Positions 25,963 to 33,318 of a stretch of 64,000 bases of DNA are shown here, piece after piece; within the stretch, counting starts at the first letter, position 1, and the number at the start of each line of letters is the position of its first letter. Under the pieces are notes generated by a model, which was given only the letters and a program-made list of their open reading frames with translations, was not told the origin of the DNA and made no database searches. The position numbers were made by a program, and so were the translations under genes. Source of the DNA: Leeuwenhoekiella aestuarii (GTDB taxonomy: Bacteria; Bacteroidota; Bacteroidia; Flavobacteriales; Flavobacteriaceae); contig NZ_QOVJ01000003.1 of the NCBI RefSeq assembly GCF_004104055.1, positions 186,001-250,000 of the forward strand. The letters are read 5' to 3'.

Positions 25963-27426
25963 ATGAGACTTTTTGAAATCATTCTGTTAATCACACTTAC
26001 CCTGTTGCCTTTTTTATGGAAAAGATTCGCACTGCGCTTTAGTGTAAAATTTATACTCATTGGCTTGGTCACTGTAGTCATGCTTCAACTTGTGTTAGAA
26101 GGCTATCGCTGGCAACTCCTTCCGGCTTATGTTTTGGCAGTGATCTTAGCTATTCGAATATATACAGCAGATGTTTCTAAAGTGTTTAAAATTTCTGTTT
26201 TAAGTGTTTTGCGCTTTGTACTGTTTCCGCTTTTACTAATTCCTGCCTGGATCTTACCGGCTGCGCTTCCGGTTTTTGATTTGCCCGAGCCTCGGGGTCC
26301 TTATGCCGTGGGTACAGATACGGTTTATGTGGATACTAACCGTGACGAACCCATTACAGCCAATCCTAACGACACCAGAAAACTGGTTTTAAAAATTTGG
26401 TATCCCGCAGATTCAATTGCTGCAGATGCCAAACGCGATACGTATGTAGATCCCGTAAGCCGGACTGGTTTTGCAACCAAATATGGTTTGCCTGCTTCGG
26501 CGCTAAATTATCTGGATTACGTAGATACCTATGTCTATCCTAAAGCAGCAGTTGCAAATGGGGCGTTTCCGGTGTTGTTATTTTCACATGGCTATGGTTC
26601 TAAAGCAACCGGTTATTATGCCTTGCTCAGCGAAGTAGCCAGCCAGGGGTATATCGTGATCAATATGAATCATACCTATGAGAGTCTGGGTTCTGCTTTT
26701 CCAGATGGCGAAGCAGGATATTTTAATTATGCTTACCAGCAGCAAATTGCAGCAGATCAGATGCAAACCATAACGCCTATTCAAGAGGTTTTTAAAAGGG
26801 GGCTTGATTTTGAGCAGCGGCATCCTATCGTACGTGATGCGATACAAGATTATTTTGAAAACGATATACAGAACCGCTGGGTCACAGATATGCAGGACAT
26901 TTTAGATAGATTACCGGCTTGGAATGCAGACGGATTTTTTGAAGGAAGTATGCGGTTGGATCAACTTGGCGTATTTGGACATTCGGTAGGTGGGGGCGCG
27001 GCGGGGAAGCTTGCTCTTACAGATGAGCGCATTAGGGCTGGAGTTAATTTAGACGGAATACAATGGGGCACTAAGATCGATACGGTGTTTCAAAAACCTT
27101 TCCTGTATATATCAGCAGACTGGCCGGCTGAGCACGAAGACATCAACGCGCACATCTACAGCAAAAAGAGCACCGATTATTTTTATGAGGCCAAATTATT
27201 GAATTCGGGTCATCCCAATTTTATGGATATCCCGTTTATGGTCCCGGTTCCGGCATTGGCGGGCACCGGAAGCATCGATGCAGAAGAAGGAATCGAAATT
27301 GTTAGCGATTTGGTGACGCGGTTTTTTGACTTTCATCTTAAAAAGAAGCCCGAAGCTAATCTGCAAGACTTTGAAAAATCAGGCCTGCTGGAGTTTCAGG
27401 TTTTTAAGGGGGACAGCGTTCAGTAA
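25963..27426 (+). CDS. Membrane-anchored alpha/beta hydrolase (PAF acetylhydrolase-like)
   Basis: 487 residues. The first about 110 are hydrophobic with three to four membrane helices. The rest is an alpha/beta hydrolase: LLFSHGYGSKATGYY (oxyanion region), nucleophile elbow GHSVGGG, and a late SGHPNF histidine. The order and the long insert before the nucleophile resemble platelet-activating-factor acetylhydrolase/lipase proteins (PF03403-like). It probably hydrolyses an ester near the membrane; substrate unknown. It stands between a decayed and an intact VOC gene and has no obvious operon partner. Confidence 0.85.
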   Translation: MRLFEIILLITLTLLPFLWKRFALRFSVKFILIGLVTVVMLQLVLEGYRWQLLPAYVLAVILAIRIYTADVSKVFKISVLSVLRFVLFPLLLIPAWILPAALPVFDLPEPRGPYAVGTDTVYVDTNRDEPITANPNDTRKLVLKIWYPADSIAADAKRDTYVDPVSRTGFATKYGLPASALNYLDYVDTYVYPKAAVANGAFPVLLFSHGYGSKATGYYALLSEVASQGYIVINMNHTYESLGSAFPDGEAGYFNYAYQQQIAADQMQTITPIQEVFKRGLDFEQRHPIVRDAIQDYFENDIQNRWVTDMQDILDRLPAWNADGFFEGSMRLDQLGVFGHSVGGGAAGKLALTDERIRAGVNLDGIQWGTKIDTVFQKPFLYISADWPAEHEDINAHIYSKKSTDYFYEAKLLNSGHPNFMDIPFMVPVPALAGTGSIDAEEGIEIVSDLVTRFFDFHLKKKPEANLQDFEKSGLLEFQVFKGDSVQ

Positions 27427-27634
27427 GGTTTGCAGTTGCGTGATTCAATTACATCAGAATTCATCTGGTTAAGCGCCGTCAATTTTTTCGGGTAATTGAA
27501 AGAAAACAAATGCTTACTAATCGGAAGCGTTCTATTTATTGAGAAACTTCGATTAACCGTATCAAAATCTTCATTATTTTAGAGTAGCAGTATTGCTGAT
27601 TTTGAGTTTAGTATCAATCAATTTCTTAAACATT

Positions 27635-28078
27635 ATGGCTTCAATCAACCCATACATTCATTTTGACGGAAATGCCGAGGAGGCATTCCATTTTTACAAA
27701 TCGGTTTTTGGAGGGGAGTTCGCAATGGTGATACGCTTTAAAGATATGCCGCCCAATCCTGATTTTCCGTTTAGCGCGGAAGATGGCGACCGCGTTATGC
27801 ACATCGCGTTACCCATAGGTCAAGACGATATTTTAATGGCCAGTGATATTCACCCTGCCCTTGGACCTTTAAATCTGAAGGAAAACCGAAGTAAAATCTC
27901 AATCAGTGCAGCCAGCAGGGAAGAAGCAGACCACCTGTATAACGGACTGTCTGAAGGCGGAAAGGTTGAAGTGCCACTCGCCGATAGCTTCTGGGGTTCT
28001 TATTTTGGGATGTTTCGCGACAAATATGGGATCGAGTGGATGATTGACTACGACCCGAAGTATCAGGGGAAGGGTTGA
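27635..28078 (+). CDS. VOC-superfamily protein (PhnB/glyoxalase-like)
   Basis: 147 residues from the ATG giving the canonical start MASINPYIHFDGNAEEAF; an upstream alternative start adds 14 unlikely residues. Two beta-alpha-beta-beta-beta modules typical of vicinal-oxygen-chelate proteins are visible, ending FWGSYFGMFRDKYGIEWMI. This subgroup (PhnB-like, 3-demethylubiquinone methyltransferase-like) usually lacks a known substrate. A decayed paralogue lies upstream of the neighbouring hydrolase gene. Confidence 0.9.
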   Translation: MASINPYIHFDGNAEEAFHFYKSVFGGEFAMVIRFKDMPPNPDFPFSAEDGDRVMHIALPIGQDDILMASDIHPALGPLNLKENRSKISISAASREEADHLYNGLSEGGKVEVPLADSFWGSYFGMFRDKYGIEWMIDYDPKYQGKG

Positions 28079-28172
28079 TTCTTAATTAAAATACGATTAA
28101 TACCTGCGCGATTGTATCGCGCTTAGCTTATTCTATCTTTTTCGAGTTAATAACGGCGCAGCAAAAGGTGTG

Positions 28173-28204
28173 AAAAAATAAGCCTACACATTTCATGTAG
28201 GCTT
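28173..28204 (-). terminator. Terminator after the 84-residue protein gene
   Basis: Perfect 9-bp stem AAGCCTACA/TGTAGGCTT with a 7-base loop, followed by a T-rich tract on the minus strand. Confidence 0.85.
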
Positions 28205-28253
28205 AGCTTAAGTTCTGGTTGGCAGATAAAGAGTATCTGAGCGTTTCTTGCTA

Positions 28254-28508
28254 CTAACTCTCTTCTTCACCTACTTCTTCGGCTTGAGTGGTTACAGATC
28301 CTGTACTGGCGTTTCCATATACCGGGGTTTCGTTTCTAAGGATATCGATAACCCGGGCGAAATTTTCTGCGGTCATATACGGAGTTTCCTCTCGTTTTCC
28401 CTGAAAGGTGGTAAAATAGAATTTACCCAAATCAATTTTAGGATCCCATAGGGCCTGATACCCTTTTAATTTTGTCCATCCTGAAGTTCCCTGTGCATAA
28501 TGTGGCAT
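28254..28508 (-). CDS. Small hypothetical protein
   Basis: 84 residues, soluble, with an ordinary composition and an acidic disordered tail (EEVGEEES). The start MPHYAQGTSGW and internal aromatic residues suggest a small folded domain. It has its own terminator. No family name could be assigned. Confidence 0.7.
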   Translation of the reverse strand: MPHYAQGTSGWTKLKGYQALWDPKIDLGKFYFTTFQGKREETPYMTAENFARVIDILRNETPVYGNASTGSVTTQAEEVGEEES

Positions 28509-28777
28509 AGCTTAAAAGTTTTAATGATTAATACTGTTAAGCAAACTTAATGCGGCTATAGGTTAGATAATCAGTGTAGTTAACCCTTTTTAAAAAGGTA
28601 ATCTCTCTTATTTTTTATAGGAAATGCCCCTAACTCTATAGGGCTTATATTGCTCCAGATGAAAAGTTAGGATATGTCTTTATTCGTTTTATCACGCACT
28701 ACAATTCCAAATATGCTTTGGGCCAGGTTGCGGAAACACGTGCTTGGAGTGTTTTTGTTTTTTGATTTGAAATCTTA

Positions 28778-29026
28778 CTAAAAAATAAAGAGTATTAATA
28801 GAGCTAATACTAGTGTAAAAAATACAATACCTCCAATTAGTGCATTAGTTGTCTCATCTTCATCTGCAAATGAATGATCTGGATTTGGGCCGTACAGGTA
28901 TTCTTTAAATGTCAATGGCTTACCATTTGACCATTTAAGTTTACCAAAAGCCCAGCGTAGGGCGGCGCCTATTACTTTAAAAAGGTGACCAAAAAAATCT
29001 CCAATAAGTTCAGTTATAGATACAAG
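28778..29026 (-). pseudogene. C-terminal part of a small membrane protein without a start codon
   Basis: An 82-codon frame on the minus strand reads GDFFGHLFKVIGAALRWAFG, then KPLTFKEYLYGPNPDHSF, and ends in a hydrophobic helix and stop. Composition and the C-terminal membrane helix look real, but the frame meets a stop codon just upstream with no ATG, GTG or TTG between. Its 3' end shares a 16-base identical stretch (AGTATTAATAGAGCTA) with a small frame at 33.1 kb. It is likely a truncated gene. The flanking 28509-28777 shows nothing recognisable. Confidence 0.5.
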
Positions 29027-29167
29027 CGTTTTTTATTGGTGTAATTTCTGTGCCGTTGCGCCTAGTATTGCACTTTGATATTTCTAACGGCCTATTGGGA
29101 GATACAATTCCCTGTGGTCATTGGGACAGGCAGCGCGGCAATAGCGGGTCTTTACCCTCAGAGATAT

Positions 29168-29782
29168 TTATGTGGCACCTGAAGCATTTGCTTTACCCCA
29201 ATGCCATCTTTTTGAATTATTCTTTTTATCAGTTATATAAATTTTTGCTTGTTCATAGACCCGATCAAATAATTCAATCTGATCTTGTAATTCTGCAACG
29301 ATAAAAACATCCTCTAATTTATCGTTTTTCTCAACCAGAGGCGTATCAGTTTTATATACCGGAATAAAATTAAGGTATTTGGATTCGGTAGGAACTGCCT
29401 TTAAATCTTTATTGTGTGGAATGAATGTAGCAGAGGTTTTAGTTCTGATATTTTTCTTAATCGATTTTTGATTGGCAATTTTATCTCCAAGTGTTAATTC
29501 AATGAAATTTTTTAATTCAACAGTTTGTGTTTTTTCAGACAGACAATGCGTGAATTGAGCTACTTCAGTTTCAGAATTATAGGAGAAAAATTCGCTGCCA
29601 ATATTTACTAAGAACAAATCACGATTGGTAAAACTATGATCTTTTGATTGCTCTATTACTTTTACAATTCTTTTTTGACACAAAAAGATAAGAGATTGAA
29701 TAAAATATAGTTCCAAAGAGAGTTTTCCGGACGAGCGTAGCTGATTTAAATCAGTAAGATTAATTTCAGTTTGCTTTTTCAT
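29168..29782 (-). CDS. Hypothetical protein, third gene of a cassette-like run
   Basis: 204 residues, lysine-rich, no signal peptide or membrane helix, no recognised domain. Predicted mainly helical at both ends with a strand-rich centre. It lies on the same strand as the acetyltransferase and the 181-residue protein upstream, with an imperfect palindrome in each gap. AT content is higher than in nearby core genes, fitting an accessory gene. Confidence 0.65.
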   Translation of the reverse strand: MKKQTEINLTDLNQLRSSGKLSLELYFIQSLIFLCQKRIVKVIEQSKDHSFTNRDLFLVNIGSEFFSYNSETEVAQFTHCLSEKTQTVELKNFIELTLGDKIANQKSIKKNIRTKTSATFIPHNKDLKAVPTESKYLNFIPVYKTDTPLVEKNDKLEDVFIVAELQDQIELFDRVYEQAKIYITDKKNNSKRWHWGKANASGAT

Positions 29783-29789
29783 TTTTTGA

Positions 29790-29885
29790 TCTTAGCCCTA
29801 CAAGTTAGTAATTACGCGAAGATATTTCTAACTGCTTACCACGCAATACTATCACTTGGCAACGAGCGATAAGCAGACAGATCAT
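29790..29885. repeat. Cassette-like imperfect palindrome between same-strand genes
   Basis: CTGCTTA and TAAGCAG pair perfectly around an interior with CGC/GCG and unpaired bases. It is preceded by CTAAC and, further left, GTTAG. The 16-base start CTAACTGCTTACCACG recurs one gene away as CTAACTGCTTATCACG. The shape (short arms with extrahelical bases, TAAC edge) is reminiscent of integron attC sites but does not fully fit the core consensus. Confidence 0.45.
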
Positions 29886-29911
29886 TCAATTAGCTACAGC
29901 TTGTTTTGAGT

Positions 29912-30319
29912 TTAATGTTCGTTACCCTTGTAAATCCACATCGGGACTGTTTGTCCCGCTTTTTCAAAGCCTACTTTTTTATAAAAGTCAATGGCTTTCC
30001 CATCTGCGGTTAGCATTTGCATATGAAAATGGTTATAGATTTCTTGAAATTTTGCTACAATCATTTTACCGATTCCCTTGCCCTGGTATTCCGGGTGAAC
30101 CAGTAAATACGGATAATAAACAACAAGATAACCGTCTGAAATGGCGTTGCCTAGTCCCACTAATTTATCACCGTCCCAGGCCGTTAAAAGTGTATGCGAA
30201 TTTAATAGCGCATTTTTCAATGCTACTGGCTTATCAGCAGAACTCCACGTATTGGCTTTATACAATTCCAGTAGTTGTGTGGTATCAATTTGCTTTTCTT
30301 CTGAAAGTTTAATGTTCAT
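29912..30319 (-). CDS. GNAT-family N-acetyltransferase
   Basis: 135 residues, cytoplasmic, transferring an acetyl group from acetyl-CoA to an unknown amine. The acetyl-CoA loop HPEYQGKGIGKMI (Q/R-x-x-G-x-G) is followed by the IDFYKKVGFEKAG segment near the end, the standard C-terminal GNAT motif. It is the second of three same-strand genes separated by palindromic spacers. Confidence 0.9.
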   Translation of the reverse strand: MNIKLSEEKQIDTTQLLELYKANTWSSADKPVALKNALLNSHTLLTAWDGDKLVGLGNAISDGYLVVYYPYLLVHPEYQGKGIGKMIVAKFQEIYNHFHMQMLTADGKAIDFYKKVGFEKAGQTVPMWIYKGNEH

Positions 30320-30354
30320 TTCGTTCTTATTTATGAACCCTATATTATCGGTAT

Positions 30355-30480
30355 ACTAACTGCTTATCACGAGATAGAATTGCGCGTTAACAACTTTGTG
30401 TTCCTTGATGAGCTTTTTATGCTTTCTGCTCTAATTTTAATTACTTATCACAGCACAAAATCGTGTGGTAACTTAGGAAA
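30355..30480. repeat. Two further cassette-like palindromes
   Basis: One begins CTAACTGCTTATCACG (near 30357), with GCTTATCA pairing distantly to TGATGAGC. The second, at about 30440-30472, is TTATCACAGCAC-AAAATC-GTGTGGTAA, a stem with a bulge of three bases. Both lie between the acetyltransferase and the 181-residue protein genes. Confidence 0.4.
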
Positions 30481-30488
30481 TCAAAGTG

Positions 30489-31034
30489 TCATTCTTTCCA
30501 AATTAATTTTCCATCAGAGTCTCGTTTGGGCCTGACTGCTACGAGGCAAACACAGCCTGTATTCCTTGAGCACATATCATAAGGAATCGTATTATTTAGT
30601 AAAGCCTGCTCTTTCGTAATTGGTTTATTTGAGATTCGTTCACTTTGTTTACAATCATTCACGCCAACTATCAAAAATTCAATTTCTAGATTTGAATCCT
30701 TCATTGATTCTAAGTCAAGATTTATTTGATTAAAGTTGTACGCTTTTTGAATCTCATTAGCTTTTTTATTTTCAAACTTTCTCCTAAATGAAATCATTTG
30801 AGAATAAATTCTTGCATTTCGCTTATAAAAATCTATTAGTTTAGTTGACTGTTTAGAATTTTCATCTAGTAGAGTATTGAATAAATACCATAAATAATTT
30901 TCAATACTTGCCGAGCCTTCTTTTTTCCAAAATTCATAATGACTGACAATGTTTTTCTCGGTCATACCAAATTCATTGAAGAAAGGCATATAGTTTTTGA
31001 TTAGCCAATCCAGATTCTTTTTCTTTTTAGTCAC
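30489..31034 (-). CDS. Hypothetical protein with C-terminal cysteine cluster
   Basis: 181 residues beginning at a GTG. The N-terminal about 110 residues are helical and rich in lysine and aromatics. The C-terminal part has DMCSRNTGCVCLV, three cysteines in a short span that could bind metal. No signal peptide and no recognised family. First gene of the three-gene cassette-like run. Confidence 0.65.
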   Translation of the reverse strand: MTKKKKNLDWLIKNYMPFFNEFGMTEKNIVSHYEFWKKEGSASIENYLWYLFNTLLDENSKQSTKLIDFYKRNARIYSQMISFRRKFENKKANEIQKAYNFNQINLDLESMKDSNLEIEFLIVGVNDCKQSERISNKPITKEQALLNNTIPYDMCSRNTGCVCLVAVRPKRDSDGKLIWKE

Positions 31035-31195
31035 GGTTTATTTATTTGAAGCCGATATTTTCCCATTTATAAAGCCACTATTATATCGCAGGACTTTAAG
31101 CATAATTTAAAACTACCCATTTTAACTATTTAATCTAAATGTTATCAGTGTTTTTAGATAAAAGTTTTCATTGGAAACCTTTCAATTTTTAACAT

Positions 31196-31286
31196 AAAAA
31201 AAAGCAACCACCCATTGAGTGATCGCTTTTAAGTTTTTAGACAACTAATGCTCTTCAGTCGTTATTGACCAGATCGTTTTGATTGC
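31196..31286. repeat. Direct repeat of the clpB 3' end and its terminator (distal copy)
   Basis: Aligns over about 90 bases with the clpB stop codon region. The 37 bases 31250-31286 are identical to 35643-35679, and the adjoining terminator hairpin is about 85% identical. No clpB coding sequence continues beyond it, so it is a displaced gene end. Together with the clpB copy it brackets a 4.4 kb segment. Confidence 0.92.
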
Positions 31287-31310
31287 ATAAAAGAGAAGAT
31301 TCAGTTTCTA

Positions 31311-32441
31311 TTATGGGATATCCAAATTATCCATTTTATTTTGATAATACGAATTTAAATCCAACGTATGCTTTTCTAAATCTTTTGCGGCTAATGAAAT
31401 CAAATTAACCAGTTCTATTCTTTCGTTGAGCGATATATCTTCAACTGTATTTAAAAGATCTGACAAACCAATTATTGTAGTGATGGGTTTTCTAATGATA
31501 TGAGAAATATCAAAAAGTATTTTTTTTAAGGCCGCTTTGTATTCTTTCTCATAGGTGATATTTTTCACCATACCGTGTATTAGCCATTTATCATTTGGCT
31601 TCTTTTCGCTCGAAAAAATAATACGGTACCAGGCACTATCACCGTTTTTGAATTTCTTTAAATATTCAAATTTTAATTCTTTCTCAGACTGCATACTTGT
31701 AAGAAAAGCTTTGGTAAAAGAAAAACGATCTAGTTTACTTAATCTTTTTAAGATAAATAGAGGAGGCACTACTTTTAAATTGGGATCAATATCCGGATAC
31801 AGATGTATAAATCCTGAACTTAAAAAATTAACAAAAAAGAGTTTTGCGTTCCCATCAAAAGCTATCTCAAATAAAGCATTTTCATAATAAGATTCGTGAG
31901 TCGTTTTCTTTAAAAAAAATGACTCTGTATTTTCTAGAATAGATAATTCTTTATAAGATTCCTTTACTGCGCTATTTTGGTTTAAAACAAGTCTATTGCT
32001 ATTCAGCTCAGACATTGCCTTATGGGAAAGTATTTTTAAAGCTGTCAATTCATCTTTATTAAGTTCACCAGGCTCTCGATCCATTAATGAAAAAGTACCA
32101 TAAATAACTCCCTTACAAGAAACAAGTGGAATACCAGCATAAAATCTAACAGCTGGTGTCCCGGTGACTAAACTACTTTTATTAAATCGCTCATCCTTTA
32201 ATGCATTATAAACAAATACGGGTTGATTGTTAGAATTAAACAAGTAATTAGAAAAAGGATTTTCATTTAAAGAATGATTCAGCTCTAAGCCTTTTTGGGA
32301 GATTAACAACTCATTGCCTTGCTCAAATATTGAAATAAAACAGCGTGTTCTTTTAAAAATCTGACTAGCCAGAAAAACCAGATCATCTAACTTTTTTTGA
32401 GTAGATGTATCTATACTATCATAAGATATTCGGGTTTTCAC
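31311..32441 (-). CDS. GAF-PAS-DHp sensor protein lacking the kinase ATPase domain
   Basis: 376 residues beginning at a GTG. A GAF domain (about 10-150; PAVRFYAGIPLVSCKG is typical), a PAS-like domain (about 185-305) and a HisKA-type dimerisation helix with H-box FDISHIIRKPITTIIGLSDLL (histidine at about 318). The protein ends about 50 residues later with no N, G1 or G2 boxes, so it cannot bind ATP as a normal histidine kinase. It follows a single-domain receiver gene by ten bases, suggesting phosphotransfer to or from that receiver, an inference. Confidence 0.82.
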   Translation of the reverse strand: MKTRISYDSIDTSTQKKLDDLVFLASQIFKRTRCFISIFEQGNELLISQKGLELNHSLNENPFSNYLFNSNNQPVFVYNALKDERFNKSSLVTGTPAVRFYAGIPLVSCKGVIYGTFSLMDREPGELNKDELTALKILSHKAMSELNSNRLVLNQNSAVKESYKELSILENTESFFLKKTTHESYYENALFEIAFDGNAKLFFVNFLSSGFIHLYPDIDPNLKVVPPLFILKRLSKLDRFSFTKAFLTSMQSEKELKFEYLKKFKNGDSAWYRIIFSSEKKPNDKWLIHGMVKNITYEKEYKAALKKILFDISHIIRKPITTIIGLSDLLNTVEDISLNERIELVNLISLAAKDLEKHTLDLNSYYQNKMDNLDIP

Positions 32442-32451
32442 AGTTTTTAAA

Positions 32452-32832
32452 TTAAATAGCTACTAATATTTTTTTTAATGTCTCTGGTTCAAGGGGTTTA
32501 TTTAAAAAACCTGAAACAGGATACTGAGTTGATTTTTTAATATCACACTTGTCGATTGAACTTGTAACTATATAAATAGGCATATCATTTAAGTTTACAG
32601 TTGAAGTGATCAGAGAATCTAAAAGGTCCCATCCATTTTTAGTAGGCATATTTATATCTAAAAGTAAAATGTCTGGCAGTTGCTTATTTTTAAGTAAATA
32701 GTTCAAACCTTCTACGGAATCTTGAATATTCCTGATGTTATGAAATCCAATACTTCTTAATAATTTGGTGATCATTAAATGATATATAGGGTCATCGTCT
32801 ATAATTAATATTTTTAAATCTTGATTTAGCAT
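32452..32832 (-). CDS. Single-domain response regulator (CheY-like receiver)
   Basis: 126 residues. Acidic pocket IIDDDP near residues 10-14, phosphoacceptor aspartate in LLLDINMP (about 57), conserved threonine/serine in YIVTSS and lysine in NKPLEP. No output domain. It is the first gene of a two-gene unit with the GAF-PAS-DHp protein; an output by protein contact is likely. Confidence 0.92.
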   Translation of the reverse strand: MLNQDLKILIIDDDPIYHLMITKLLRSIGFHNIRNIQDSVEGLNYLLKNKQLPDILLLDINMPTKNGWDLLDSLITSTVNLNDMPIYIVTSSIDKCDIKKSTQYPVSGFLNKPLEPETLKKILVAI

Positions 32833-33318
32833 AATTCAGATTTAAAAAATACATTTTTAGTGCTTAAAGTTTTGTTTAAGGGCTTGGAGATAAGCATTAT
32901 ATATGTAGAATTTGTTAGTTAAATGCGTGTTTTGAAATCAAAAATTTCAGGATTTATTCAAGAACTGAGTATTTAATATTTGGAGAATTTGATCTCAGTT
33001 TTTAAGTGAATAAGATTTTAAGGCTTTCGGTTTTTTATTGTGGGTTTAATCAACATATTATGTGAAATGGTCTATGATCAAAATGATTAAAATGCGGTTT
33101 TAATTTGAATTGTTTATTCATTGAATTTTGTTTGTTTAAATCTGTGTGCAAAAGTATTAATAGAGCTACACTAGCGTATGTCACATAAACGCCAAATGAT
33201 ATAATATTTACGACAAAATAAAATTGAGTATTTAGGTGTTGTAATTTTTCCGACATTGGGGGACTACGAATGATTTCTTTTATTACTAATTTGATTTATA
33301 AAGGTGATTCAGTGTTTT
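32833..33318. other. AT-rich gap upstream of the receiver gene
   Basis: Only a doubtful small frame (33050-33256, minus) lies here. The rest shows no hairpin, repeat or clear promoter box. Confidence 0.5.
33050..33256 (-). CDS. Doubtful small membrane protein
   Basis: 68 residues with one predicted membrane helix (VVNIISFGVYVTYASVALLIL). The DNA encoding the helix end shares 16 identical bases with the 3' end of the truncated gene at 28.8 kb, and both peptides have ALLIL at the same place. This hints at a shared small membrane protein family, but the C-terminal tail looks random and no promoter is evident. Confidence 0.28.
   Translation of the reverse strand: MSEKLQHLNTQFYFVVNIISFGVYVTYASVALLILLHTDLNKQNSMNKQFKLKPHFNHFDHRPFHIIC

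Noticed and set aside
29050-29304. Plus-strand small gene
   Set aside because: It overlaps a better minus-strand gene, has random composition and no promoter.
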